A stretch of 52,396 bases of DNA, taken from positions 1,081,244 through 1,133,639 of the forward strand of contig HE978651.1 of the NCBI GenBank assembly GCA_000285855.2. Direction: 5' to 3'. Each line of letters begins with the position of its first letter. The stretch's first letter is position 1. This DNA is from Ruminococcus sp. JC304 (lineage in GTDB: Bacteria > Bacillota > Clostridia > Lachnospirales > Lachnospiraceae). The position numbers were made by a program, and so were the translations under genes. Of this stretch, positions 8,332 through 17,663 are shown piece by piece. Under the pieces are notes generated by a model. The model did not search any database. It had not been told where the DNA came from and saw only the letters and a list, made by a program, of their open reading frames with translations.

Positions 8332-9600
8332 ATGTATAAGAAGAATGCAAAAAAATTATTGAAATTTATAGAGAAAAGCCCCACTGCATTTCAGGCAGTG
8401 GTAGAGATGATGAAAAGACTTGAAAAGGAAGGCTTTGAAGAGCTGAAAGAAGAGAAACACTGGAAGCTTAAACAAGGTGGAAATTATTATGTGACCAGAA
8501 ATCATTCTGCGATCATAGCTTTTTCTATTCCTGAAAAGCCTGTATGGAAATTTCATATCATGGCAAGCCACAGTGATTCCCCTTCTCTTAAGATTAAAGA
8601 GAATCCGGAAATAGAGGTGGAGAATGCTTATATCAAACTGAATGTAGAACGTTATGGTGGAATGATTCTGTCTCCATGGTTTGACAGACCTCTGTCAGTG
8701 GCAGGAAGACTGATCGTTCGTCAGGATGGAAAGGTCAGAGAGAAGATGGTGACTGTGGACAGAGATCTTCTGGTTATTCCCAACCTTGCCATTCACATGA
8801 ACAGGGAAGTAAATGAGGGATACAAATATAATGTACAGAAAGATATGCTGCCTCTTTTCAGTGATAAGGAAGGAAAGGGCAGATTTATGGAAACTGTGGC
8901 TGAAGCTGCAGATGTAAAGACAGAAGATATTCTGGGACATGATCTGTTCCTTTATGACAGGACTCCGGGTACTCTGTGGGGAATAAATGAGGAATTTGTT
9001 TCTGCACCCAGACTGGACGACTTACAGTGTGCATTCTCTTCTCTGGAAGGATTTCTGCAGGGAGAGCGTAAGGAAAGTATTGCTGTCCATTGTGTGCTGG
9101 ACAATGAAGAAGTGGGAAGTAGCACAAGACAGGGTGCTGCCTCCACATTCCTGAAGGATACTCTGATGCGGATCAATATGGGACTGGGACGAACCCAGGA
9201 GGAATACTATATGGCACTTGCAGACAGCTTTATGATTTCTGCAGATAATGCTCATGCCCTCCATCCAAACCATACAGATAAGACAGATCCGGTAAATCGT
9301 CCGGTGCTGAATGAGGGAATCGTGATCAAGTACAATGCAAATCAGAAATATTGTACAGACGGAGTATCCGCTGCAATTTTCAAAGACATCTGCCACAGGG
9401 CAAAGGTGCCGTACCAGACTTTTGTGAACCGCTCAGATATGGCAGGTGGTTCCACACTGGGAAATATTTCCAATACCCAGGTTCCTATGAAAACAGTGGA
9501 TATTGGTCTGGCACAGCTTGCTATGCATTCTGTATATGAAACTACAGGTGCCAAGGATACAGAGAGCCTGATAAAGGCTGCGTCAGTGCTTTTTGCATAG
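8332..9600 (+). CDS. apeB: M18 family aminopeptidase
   Basis: The 422-residue enzyme removes N-terminal residues (acidic or neutral in characterised relatives) from peptides in the cytoplasm using two metal ions. Metal-site motifs are visible in order: MASHSDSPSL (His), PRLDDLQCAF (Asp), DNEEVGSSTRQGA (Glu pair), and SADNAHALHPN (Asp/His), with MAGGSTLGN near the C-terminus. Length fits M18. The ATG at 8332 follows GGAG by 9 nt. The HAD gene starts 54 nt downstream, so the two may share a transcript. Confidence 0.9.
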   Translation: MYKKNAKKLLKFIEKSPTAFQAVVEMMKRLEKEGFEELKEEKHWKLKQGGNYYVTRNHSAIIAFSIPEKPVWKFHIMASHSDSPSLKIKENPEIEVENAYIKLNVERYGGMILSPWFDRPLSVAGRLIVRQDGKVREKMVTVDRDLLVIPNLAIHMNREVNEGYKYNVQKDMLPLFSDKEGKGRFMETVAEAADVKTEDILGHDLFLYDRTPGTLWGINEEFVSAPRLDDLQCAFSSLEGFLQGERKESIAVHCVLDNEEVGSSTRQGAASTFLKDTLMRINMGLGRTQEEYYMALADSFMISADNAHALHPNHTDKTDPVNRPVLNEGIVIKYNANQKYCTDGVSAAIFKDICHRAKVPYQTFVNRSDMAGGSTLGNISNTQVPMKTVDIGLAQLAMHSVYETTGAKDTESLIKAASVLFA

Positions 9601-9653
9601 CTGTGGGCACACTGGCAGATAAAAAGTAAATATAAGGATCAGGAGATAAGAAA

Positions 9654-10463
9654 GTGAACAGAAAAGCAGTGTTTTTTGATGCAGACGGAACACTCTGCGA
9701 TATGGAAAAGGGTGTACCCCAGAGCACAAAGGAGGCATTGAAAAAATTAAGAGAAAACGGTCATGAGGCATGGCTGTGTACAGGCAGGAGCAGAGCTTTT
9801 GTTTCCTGGTATCTGGAAGAACTTCCGTTTACAGGTATGATCAGTGCCTGTGGGGCTACCATTGAAAAGAACGGAGAGCGTCTTTTTAATAAAGAGATGA
9901 CTCCGGAAATTGCAAAAAAGTCAGTGGAAATTCTGCGCAGATATGGTCTGGTCCCGGTTATGGAAGGTGCAGATTTTATGTATTATGATAAGGATGAATA
10001 TAATACAGATGTGAATTGGTATACAGATCTGATCACAGAATCTCTGGGACCAAAATGGCGTCCCATCAGGGGAAATGAAGACTGTATGCACATTAATAAG
10101 ATCAGTGCAAAAATGATAAAGGGTTGTGATGCAGAGGCTGCCTGCAGAGAACTGAGTAAGTATTATGATATTATCCGTCATGAGAGCGGTTCAGGAATTG
10201 CGGGAACCACTATTGAACTTGTTCCCAAAGGCTTTAACAAGGCAGTGGGAATCTCAGCAGTGTGCAGGCTCTTTGACATTCCATGGGAGGATACCATCGT
10301 ATTTGGAGACAGCAATAATGATCTCGCAATGTTTGAATATGCGGCAGTGAAGGTTGCCATGGGAAATGGTTCAGAAAAAATAAAAGCTCTGGCTGATCAT
10401 ATTACACAGGATATGTTTCATTATGGAATCAGAAACGGCCTGGAATATCTGAAGCTGATCTAA
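9654..10463 (+). CDS. Cof-type HAD-IIB phosphatase
   Basis: A 269-residue HAD-superfamily hydrolase. Motif I is FFDADGTLCD (nucleophile and acid Asp residues 9 and 11), motif II is the CTGRS segment near 42, and motif IV is FGDSNNDLAMF. The cap between motifs II and III is the Cof/IIB type. Such enzymes dephosphorylate sugar phosphates, pyridoxal phosphate or flavin precursors; the substrate is not evident. Start is GTG, 8 nt after AGGAG. Confidence 0.88.
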   Translation: MNRKAVFFDADGTLCDMEKGVPQSTKEALKKLRENGHEAWLCTGRSRAFVSWYLEELPFTGMISACGATIEKNGERLFNKEMTPEIAKKSVEILRRYGLVPVMEGADFMYYDKDEYNTDVNWYTDLITESLGPKWRPIRGNEDCMHINKISAKMIKGCDAEAACRELSKYYDIIRHESGSGIAGTTIELVPKGFNKAVGISAVCRLFDIPWEDTIVFGDSNNDLAMFEYAAVKVAMGNGSEKIKALADHITQDMFHYGIRNGLEYLKLI

Positions 10464-10466
10464 CAT

Positions 10467-10499
10467 AAAAGCCTGGGCTCAGATCAGTCCCAGGCTTTT
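10467..10499. terminator. Bidirectional terminator
   Basis: AAAAGCCTGGG (10467-10477) pairs perfectly with CCCAGGCTTTT (10489-10499). It separates two convergent genes and also contains the stop codon of the minus-strand AEC gene. Confidence 0.85.
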
Positions 10500-11423
10500 G
10501 CATATGTAGAGCCAGATTGTCATGGTAAAGGAGCTTAACAGAGTGGTAGTCATAACTACACCGGAAGTAAAATCACCGTCATACTTCATGTTTTTGGCCA
10601 TGATATAACAGCTTACAGTAGTGGCAGAGCCTAGCATGATAATGATAGCCACCAGCATATCATGGGAGAAGCCAAATAATACGGCAATGGGAAGAAATAC
10701 AGCTTCATAGCCTACAAGCTTCAGAAAGGTACAGGCGATCAGCGGTTTTGGTCTTGAAAAGGCTTTGCCGAATTTCAGCGCACCGCCCATAGCCATCAGA
10801 CCAAGAGGAGTAGCGGTTTTTCCCAGGTTATTGACAGAGATTCTTATGATTGCGGGCAGAGGAAGACGTAAAAGAGACCATATCATACCGGCAAGGATTC
10901 CAAGGATTATAGGATTAGTGGCAATGCCCTTTAGGGTTTTGACAAGCTTTGTGGTATCCAGCTTTCCACCTCCGGGTGCGAAAAGGGAAAGTGTGGTAAC
11001 TGCCATTACATTATACAGAGGCACACTTCCAATGATCATAAGGGGAGCCATTCCTGCATTTCCATAAAGATTCTGGATAATGGCAATTCCAAGGATGGCA
11101 GCACTGCTGCGGTAGGATGCCTGGATAAATTCACCCTGAATATTGCGTGGCTTCAATAAATAGGAAAGTCCTGTGGAAATTCCAATACTGATCAGTGTTA
11201 CAAAGAAACAGAACAATACAAATTTTGTATTCCAAACACTGTAAAAGTCAGACTCTGCAATATCCAGAAACAAAAGTGCAGGCAACGCGGCATTAAATAC
11301 AAATTTGTTCAGGCGGCTTACAAAGGTGTCATCAAAAAGGCCGATCCGCCTGAAAAAAAGTCCCAGCATCAGAGTGAGGAAAATGGGAATGGTGGCATTA
11401 AGACAGAAAACAAGATTTTCCAT
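10479..11423 (-). CDS. AEC family permease
   Basis: The 314-residue product is almost entirely hydrophobic, with about ten membrane segments and the AEC (auxin efflux carrier/malate permease) pattern, including an N-terminal LMLGLFFRRIGLF and a central crossover PIILGILAG. Relatives export or import organic acids or amino acids. The start at 11423 is preferred because AAAGGA precedes it, whereas a longer form from 11462 has no ribosome site. A near-perfect promoter lies at 11468-11495. Confidence 0.88.
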   Translation of the reverse strand: MENLVFCLNATIPIFLTLMLGLFFRRIGLFDDTFVSRLNKFVFNAALPALLFLDIAESDFYSVWNTKFVLFCFFVTLISIGISTGLSYLLKPRNIQGEFIQASYRSSAAILGIAIIQNLYGNAGMAPLMIIGSVPLYNVMAVTTLSLFAPGGGKLDTTKLVKTLKGIATNPIILGILAGMIWSLLRLPLPAIIRISVNNLGKTATPLGLMAMGGALKFGKAFSRPKPLIACTFLKLVGYEAVFLPIAVLFGFSHDMLVAIIIMLGSATTVSCYIMAKNMKYDGDFTSGVVMTTTLLSSFTMTIWLYICKSLGLI

Positions 11424-11467
11424 AACAGATGTCCTTTCAAAAACAGTAACCAATAATAACATCCATG

Positions 11468-11495
11468 ATTATAAACATTTGTCAGGAATTGTCAA
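11468..11495 (-). promoter_or_regulatory. Promoter of the AEC permease gene
   Basis: On the minus strand TTGACA (11495-11490) and TATAAT (11473-11468) are both consensus and are separated by 16 nt; the start codon is 45 nt downstream. Confidence 0.75.
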
Positions 11496-11561
11496 ATATG
11501 GATTTCTATGCTATTCTGAAAAAGAAATTTTGAAAAACCGTAGATAGTGGAGTGATGAAAC

Positions 11562-12611
11562 ATGAAGTACGGAAAGATACGAATTGAAGATGGGTTTCTG
11601 GTATTTACCAGACATATGATGATAAACAGTCTTCCATGTAGAGACATTGTATGGGCTTATATGCGAAAAGAAGGCGCAGATGAAGGCGGCGACAGGCAGC
11701 TGAGCATAAATTATCTTGTGATCGTTACCAGGAGAAAAAAACGGTATAAATTTGATATGAGCCAGAGAGAGGTACAAGATTGTATCCGCCTTCTCAGGGC
11801 ACTGAATCCGGATATGGCAACAGGCTTTCCTAAAGGAGGAAGAGTGCTTCTTCAGAGCCTGTCAGATACCAGGGATCTGGGTGCGATTGTCACGGAAGAT
11901 GGCAGACATATTCTGCCTAAAAGGCTTCTGCGCAGCGGAGCTCTGTATCATATCAGCCAGGCAGATAAGGAGCTTCTTATGGAAGCATATAATCTGAAAG
12001 CAGTGATTGATCTGCGGTCCGGCGCGGAAATCAGGAAAAAACCGGATCTTATTATGGCAGGAGTGGAATATTATCACATTCCCATTCTGGAAGAGGTTTC
12101 CGGCTTGTGCGATACTGGAGATATCCGTGAACTTTTGCAGAAAATTCCGGCTGATCCCTGGGAATATGTGAGAAATTTCTATGCACAGATAGGCACGGAT
12201 TTCTATGCCATTAAGCAGTTTGCCAGGTTTGTGGATGTGGTTTACCATCATGAAAAAGGAGCACTTCTCTGGCACAGCGACACAGGAAGAGGGAGAGCGG
12301 GGCTGGCTACAGCCTTACTTCTGGCACTGTTGGGTGTAAAGAAGGATATTATTTATCAGGATTATCTGCGTACAAATCGTTATCTGTCACCGGAGCTTAA
12401 ATATATGCTGCGTCTGTCCCAGACCTGGCCGGAAGCAGGAGCAGATACAGAAGAGAAATTGACAGCATTGTATCAGGTCAGAGAGGACTACCTGGATACT
12501 GCATATAAATCCGTGTTGGAAGAGTATGGCACTATGGAAAGATTTTTCAGGGATGCGCTTTATCTGAAACCCAAAATGATTGAGGAACTGCGGGAAAAGT
12601 ATCTAATCTGA
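11562..12611 (+). CDS. Tyrosine-phosphatase-like protein with Ser in place of the catalytic Cys
   Basis: The 349-residue protein has an N-terminal PH-like beta domain (about 1-90) and a bacterial tyrosine/serine phosphatase fold (about 100-345, starting LLRSGALYHISQADKELL). The family P-loop is HCX5R; here residues 238-245 read HSDTGRGR, so the nucleophile Cys is Ser239 (codon AGC), while His238 and Arg245 are kept. The general-acid region and the dyad VIDLRSGAE remain. A Cys-to-Ser change normally abolishes phosphatase chemistry but keeps binding, so this may be a phosphoprotein- or lipid-binding pseudophosphatase. No ribosome site stronger than GTGGAGTGATG precedes the ATG. Confidence 0.78.
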   Translation: MKYGKIRIEDGFLVFTRHMMINSLPCRDIVWAYMRKEGADEGGDRQLSINYLVIVTRRKKRYKFDMSQREVQDCIRLLRALNPDMATGFPKGGRVLLQSLSDTRDLGAIVTEDGRHILPKRLLRSGALYHISQADKELLMEAYNLKAVIDLRSGAEIRKKPDLIMAGVEYYHIPILEEVSGLCDTGDIRELLQKIPADPWEYVRNFYAQIGTDFYAIKQFARFVDVVYHHEKGALLWHSDTGRGRAGLATALLLALLGVKKDIIYQDYLRTNRYLSPELKYMLRLSQTWPEAGADTEEKLTALYQVREDYLDTAYKSVLEEYGTMERFFRDALYLKPKMIEELREKYLI

Positions 12612-12674
12612 TGATTTTTTTCAAAATAGCCAAAAATCAGTAAAAAAAACCGATTGGTTTGACCAAAAATATCA

Positions 12675-12702
12675 TTGACAAACCGTTGATTGTTGATATA
12701 AT
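12675..12702 (+). promoter_or_regulatory. Promoter of ilvN-ilvC
   Basis: TTGACA (12675-12680) and TATAAT (12697-12702) are consensus with a 16-nt spacer, 65 nt before ilvN. A palindrome AAACC/GGTTT at 12647-12660 sits just upstream and could be an operator. Confidence 0.8.
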
Positions 12703-12766
12703 GGTAACCATACAAACTATTTATTATATTAACGCGTTGATGAAGTGCGTTGAAAGCAGGTGAAAC

Positions 12767-13264
12767 ATGCAGAAGAGAGTATTATCCCTGTTAGTAGATA
12801 ATACTGCAGGTGTGACTACCCGGGTATCTGGTCTGTTCAGTCGCAGAGGATATAATATTGACAGCATTACAGGCGGTGTAACGGCAGATGACCGGTTTTC
12901 TAGGATTACCGTTGTGTGCAGCGGCGATGAATTGATTCTGGAACAGATCACAAATCAGCTTGCCAAGCTTGTAGATGTAAGAGATATCAAGATTCTGGAA
13001 CCGGATAACAGTGTATGCCATGAGTTACTTATGGTGAAGGTATCAGCCAGACCGGAACAGAGACAGGGGATTATTTCCATTGCAGATATATTCCATGCCA
13101 AGGTTGTGGATGTGAGTAAGGAATCCCTCATACTGGAAATGACAGGTACTCATAATAAGCTGGAAGCATTTATTGATCTGATGAAGGACTATGAAATCTT
13201 GGAGATGGCCCGTACAGGTGTTACCGGATTATCCAGAGGATCAGATGATGTGACTTTTTTATAG
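12767..13264 (+). CDS. ilvN: Acetolactate synthase small (regulatory) subunit
   Basis: The 165-residue protein has the N-terminal ACT domain of the family (LSLLVDNTAGVTTRVSGLFS, RRGYNIDSITGG) and the conserved C-terminal domain. It binds valine and stimulates the catalytic subunit in branched-chain amino acid synthesis. The large subunit ilvB is not in the window. ilvC follows 78 nt downstream and is probably co-transcribed from the promoter at 12675. Its ribosome site (GCAGGTG) is weak. Confidence 0.93.
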   Translation: MQKRVLSLLVDNTAGVTTRVSGLFSRRGYNIDSITGGVTADDRFSRITVVCSGDELILEQITNQLAKLVDVRDIKILEPDNSVCHELLMVKVSARPEQRQGIISIADIFHAKVVDVSKESLILEMTGTHNKLEAFIDLMKDYEILEMARTGVTGLSRGSDDVTFL

Positions 13265-13309
13265 CTTGATTATTACATAGTTTGCTAGGGGAGAATCCCT
13301 TAACGATAA

Positions 13310-14362
<1,053 letters not shown>

Positions 14363-14381
14363 TCAAAGAATAAGTATGAAA

Positions 14382-14409
14382 CCCCTGTCATAATTTTGAC
14401 AGGGGTTTT
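14382..14409 (+). terminator. Terminator after ilvC
   Basis: CCCCTGTCA pairs with TGACAGGGG and is followed by TTTT. Confidence 0.85.
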
Positions 14410-14420
14410 GTTGCGAAAAA

Positions 14421-14951
14421 TTATAATTCTATTATTTGTCCATTTTCAGAATCATATCTGCAATATTTTCCATTTCCGGATATAAATGGCTGGTAAGTAT
14501 TGGTCTTAATATCCTTTAAATAGACAATACCGGTAGCGATCATTTCTACCAGGGAGAAACGTTCACTGAGACTGGAAATCCATTTGTAGGTTTTGTTCTT
14601 TGAGGAATCTGCCATGATCATATTGTAAGCATGACCATCCGGGGAGGCTTTTTCCAAAGAGAAGTATACTTTTTCAGCTTTGTCAGGTGTATCAAAGACC
14701 TGGCTGGTTATATAAGAAGAAAAATTAGTTTTAACAAATTTATGAAAAGAATTCAGGTCATAGGTGATTCCGGATACTTCATCAATGATCTTATCTCCAC
14801 GTTCCAGGCGTGTGCGGATTACCTTCAAAACCTCCACAGTCCAGTTGATAAAGGAAATACTACTGTAATTCATACTCTCCAGAAGTGTACTGATTAATGT
14901 TTTTGATAATACATTTGATCTCACGGCCTCATCATAAAGTTCTTTGTTCAT
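14421..14951 (-). CDS. Hypothetical protein
   Basis: I do not recognise this 176-residue protein. It is soluble, with no signal peptide, membrane segment or cysteine cluster. It begins MNKELYDEAVRSNVLSKTL; the N-terminal part looks helical and the C-terminal part, rich in Tyr, Asn and Gly, looks like beta strands. AGAGGGAAC precedes the ATG by 3-6 nt. It stands alone between the ilvC terminator and a divergent small gene. Coding is supported by length and codon use similar to its neighbours. Confidence 0.65.
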   Translation of the reverse strand: MNKELYDEAVRSNVLSKTLISTLLESMNYSSISFINWTVEVLKVIRTRLERGDKIIDEVSGITYDLNSFHKFVKTNFSSYITSQVFDTPDKAEKVYFSLEKASPDGHAYNMIMADSSKNKTYKWISSLSERFSLVEMIATGIVYLKDIKTNTYQPFISGNGKYCRYDSENGQIIEL

Positions 14952-15136
14952 AATGTTCCCTCTTTTCTTATTATTTTGATTTAGAATTAGAGCTGTGATA
15001 TTATAGAGTTACTGACATCATATGATTTTTAGGAAATATAATAAGTGGATGTACTAATATTATTATAAGTCGGTATCGTGTAAAATGCAATAAAAAATAA
15101 GATAACTAAAATTGAAATTGTGTAAAATAACCAAAT

Positions 15137-15163
15137 GGCAGTGTCCGATGAACAGACATTGCC
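15137..15163 (+). promoter_or_regulatory. Hairpin upstream of the Cys-rich small protein
   Basis: GGCAGTGTC and GACATTGCC form a 9-bp stem with one G-T pair and a 9-nt loop, 33 nt before the TTG start of the next gene. No T-run follows. The rest of 14952-15195 is AT-rich with nothing else recognisable. Confidence 0.35.
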
Positions 15164-15195
15164 ACGAAAGAGATGATAAGAAGGAGATGGAGAAT

Positions 15196-15384
15196 TTGAA
15201 AACAGAAGAGGAATTTATCAGTGGTTTTTGTCGTACTTGTAATATGGGGCAGACAGTATGCTGTGAATATACCATACAAGATAAGGAAAAAACACTGTCA
15301 TTTATGGATTGTGGCCATGAAAGGTGTGTAAATACAGGAGCCTGCGAGATTTACAGACAAGCAAAGGCACTGGAATGCAAATAG
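15196..15384 (+). CDS. Small cysteine-rich protein
   Basis: With a TTG start 9 nt after AAGGAG the product is 62 residues and contains eight Cys (12, 15, 22, 23, 39, 44, 50, 61), arranged as CRTC...VCC and CGHERC...GAC. This suggests a zinc or iron-sulfur site, but I cannot assign a family. A longer reading that begins at 15112 would place the ribosome site inside the gene. It converges on the kinase gene, whose stop is 2 nt away. Confidence 0.6.
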   Translation: MKTEEEFISGFCRTCNMGQTVCCEYTIQDKEKTLSFMDCGHERCVNTGACEIYRQAKALECK

Positions 15385-15385
15385 G

Positions 15386-16654
15386 TTATATGAAAATTTT
15401 TAAAATAAAGAGTTGATCAGATACAGAAAATTGGCACTGTCCGTTTAACTGTTCAACATAATAAATAATGCTTTTGACTCCGATGCCATGTCCCTCTTTT
15501 GCTGAAACAGGAATACCATCTACAAATTCCGGCATTTTTGCTACAGGGTTTTCAACCTGGAGCATAAGATGTTTCTTTTTTTGAGAAATAGTAAGTCTGG
15601 CCCATCTGGATTGTCTGTCTGCCTGTTCTAATGCATGCATGGAATTTTCCAGTGCATTTGACAAAATTGTACAGAATGCAAGGTCAGAACAGGTTAGATC
15701 TTTTCCGGTAGAAATATTGCAGTCAAGAGAAAATCCCCTGTCTGTGAAGCGGGAATCATAGATAGAGATTACAGAGTTCAGCATTTCATTTGGGGAGTAA
15801 TTGGAAATAATGGTATCAGCGTATGCTGAGCTGATCTCTTTGATATATTCCTGTGCTTTTTCCAAATGATTATTTTGCAGCTGCATAAGGATGATGCTTA
15901 GGTGGTGACGCATATCATGACGCAGGATTGCCAGTTTTTGACTGCTGATTTTTACCTGATCAATTTCTTTCTGCATGGACTGAAGCTGGATTTCCATCAG
16001 GTTACTGTATTGCTTTAGTTCCTGTTTGTTTTCATATTCTCTGAAATAGATCATAAGAAATACCAGATATGCAATACAGAAAGCGAATCCCATAAATTCA
16101 ACGACTGCCTTGTTTCCGGAATACAGCAGACTGGAGAATTTGGTAGATGCATAATCAAAAATATAATAAACAAAAGGCAAGAATCCGATGATACTCAGTT
16201 CTCGGGTGTCTTTTGCAAAAATGGTACGGGTGGAACGAAAAACATATTTATAAAGAATGATAAATGTTCCAAACGTGGTCAGTATTCTGGCAGAATAGTA
16301 GCACCATTCTGCACCTGTTAGATTTAGTGCAAATAATCCGATCCAGTTACTCAGCTGACAGCAAAGATATGCGGAGAAAACCGAAACACAGGAAGAAATC
16401 AGAGGAAACTTGTAATAAAGGGATAAAAACAGGATTAAGGGTAAATGTACAATGAAAGGATAGGATTGCAGGGCAAGTGCCTCTCCGAAAAATGCTGAAT
16501 TAATGAGGTACAGGGAACCCTGAACACAAAACAGCAGGAACAGGGATAAAATATTTTTCTTATTTGATTTTACACCAAGAAAAAAGGCGGAACAGTAAAT
16601 TCCAAAAAGCAAAGTGCCTGCATTGTGTATGGCAGACAGAATCTGTATGAACAT
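15386..16654 (-). CDS. GHKL sensor histidine kinase (AgrC/LytS-like)
   Basis: The 422-residue protein has six to seven membrane segments (about 1-215), a coiled coil, an H-box ILRHDMRHHLSIIL (His in RHD), and a GHKL ATPase domain with N-box LSNALENSMHALE and G-box GHGIGVKSI. The family senses peptides or envelope signals and pairs with LytTR regulators. No response regulator or peptide gene is adjacent, so it is an orphan here. The start at 16654 follows AGGAGG; a longer frame to 16711 would translate a dispersed repeat. Confidence 0.88.
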   Translation of the reverse strand: MFIQILSAIHNAGTLLFGIYCSAFFLGVKSNKKNILSLFLLFCVQGSLYLINSAFFGEALALQSYPFIVHLPLILFLSLYYKFPLISSCVSVFSAYLCCQLSNWIGLFALNLTGAEWCYYSARILTTFGTFIILYKYVFRSTRTIFAKDTRELSIIGFLPFVYYIFDYASTKFSSLLYSGNKAVVEFMGFAFCIAYLVFLMIYFREYENKQELKQYSNLMEIQLQSMQKEIDQVKISSQKLAILRHDMRHHLSIILMQLQNNHLEKAQEYIKEISSAYADTIISNYSPNEMLNSVISIYDSRFTDRGFSLDCNISTGKDLTCSDLAFCTILSNALENSMHALEQADRQSRWARLTISQKKKHLMLQVENPVAKMPEFVDGIPVSAKEGHGIGVKSIIYYVEQLNGQCQFSVSDQLFILKIFI

Positions 16655-16675
16655 AACAGAACCTCCTGATATCAG

Positions 16676-16721
16676 GTCAGGGGCAAAGTACTTTTTTGCC
16701 CCTAACATCATTATATATATT
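16676..16721 (-). repeat. Dispersed repeat family C, copy 2
   Basis: A hairpin of 12-bp arms (16676-16687 with 16696-16706) is followed by CATCATTATATATAT. It lies in the presumed 5' leader of the minus-strand kinase gene, with TATAAT (16715-16710, minus strand) just before the hairpin, so the repeat may carry the -10 box. Confidence 0.6.
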
Positions 16722-16790
16722 CAGTATAAAAGATTACAGACTCATTCGCAAGTCTATACATTTATTCGCAGTATCTGACAGTAACAATTG

Positions 16791-16903
16791 TTACTGTTCA
16801 CACACCACTATTCCGCGAGGTGTTTTGGCATGAATATGCCAAAATCCTGAGACATACAAGCCAAAATTCCATTGCCGCAGGGGACTTACTTGATTCGGTT
16901 AAA
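16791..16903 (-). repeat. Partial family A repeat joined to family B repeat
   Basis: From 16791 the sequence reads TTACTGTTCAC, then CCGCGAGGTGTTTT and GAGACATAC, the same order as the right end of the 5689-5885 element read backwards, but with a different inner hairpin (TTTTGGCAT/ATGCCAAAA). At 16877-16903 it continues into the 27-nt family B sequence. The two families may therefore be parts of one larger element. The rest of 16722-17010 shows no gene. Confidence 0.6.
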
Positions 16904-17010
16904 TTTGTTGAAGTAGTCTGTAAAATGTGATATGTTTTTATGTATAAAGCGATAAAAGCAGAAATGATGCTATGTATCTGCCTGCAAAAAACTAAATGAG
17001 GTGATCTGAA

Positions 17011-17625
17011 ATGAAATATGAAGTAAATGCATTGGGAAAACAGTGTCCCATACCGGTGGTAATGACAAAAAAGGTGATCGATCAGTCGGGAACAGGAGAT
17101 GAAATAGAAATCCTGGTTGACAATGAGACTGCGGTAAACAATCTCAGCAGATTGGCAAATAAAACCGGTTGTACCTTTGTGTCAGAAAAACTGGAGGTAA
17201 AAAAATACAGGGTAAAAATGAAGGTTCAGACCGAACAGACAGGCACAGAAGTGAAGGAAGAGGAGTTTGTCTGTGAAATGCCGGGAAAGAAAGTAAAGGT
17301 AGCAGTGATTTCCGCTGATGTTATGGGAAAGGGAGATGATGAACTGGGAAAAGTTCTGCTCAAGGGCTTTTTATATGCTTTATCACAGATGGAGACCCAT
17401 GTGGATACAATCCTTTTTTACAACGGAGGAGCAAAGCTTACTACAGAAGGTTCTGACAGCATAGAAGATTTGAAGAAAATGGAAGCAGAAGGGACAGAGA
17501 TACTGACCTGTGGTACCTGCCTGAAACATTATGGCCTGATGGAGAAGCTTTTGGTAGGGAAGGTTACGGATATGTATACCATTACTGAACGAATGATGGG
17601 GGCGGATAAAATTATCCGCCCGTAG
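17011..17625 (+). CDS. yedF: Sulfurtransferase-like selenium metabolism protein YedF
   Basis: The 204-residue protein fuses a TusA/SirA-like domain (1-75, with the CPxP motif in LGKQCPIPVV, Cys12) to a DsrE-like domain (about 90-200, ending in ILTCGTCLKHYGL with a Cys pair). This architecture is the YedF family often found next to selenium genes. Its role is thought to be handling of sulfur or selenium persulfide; no selD or selenocysteine genes are in the window. A good ribosome site is not obvious (GAGGTGATC), and a GC hairpin lies inside the last codons. Confidence 0.85.
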   Translation: MKYEVNALGKQCPIPVVMTKKVIDQSGTGDEIEILVDNETAVNNLSRLANKTGCTFVSEKLEVKKYRVKMKVQTEQTGTEVKEEEFVCEMPGKKVKVAVISADVMGKGDDELGKVLLKGFLYALSQMETHVDTILFYNGGAKLTTEGSDSIEDLKKMEAEGTEILTCGTCLKHYGLMEKLLVGKVTDMYTITERMMGADKIIRP

Positions 17626-17627
17626 AT

Positions 17628-17663
17628 TAGTACATCGATTTCGAAATAACTATATACTAGATA
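17628..17663. repeat. Short remnant of repeat family D
   Basis: TAGTACATCGA (17628-17638) and ATACTAGATA (17654-17663) match the two ends of the 39345-39507 element with the centre missing. It lies between two convergent genes and overlaps the last bases of the symporter gene. Confidence 0.45.

Noticed and set aside
16655-16711. 19-codon extension of the histidine kinase
   Set aside because: It would translate the family C repeat; AGGAGG precedes the ATG at 16654.
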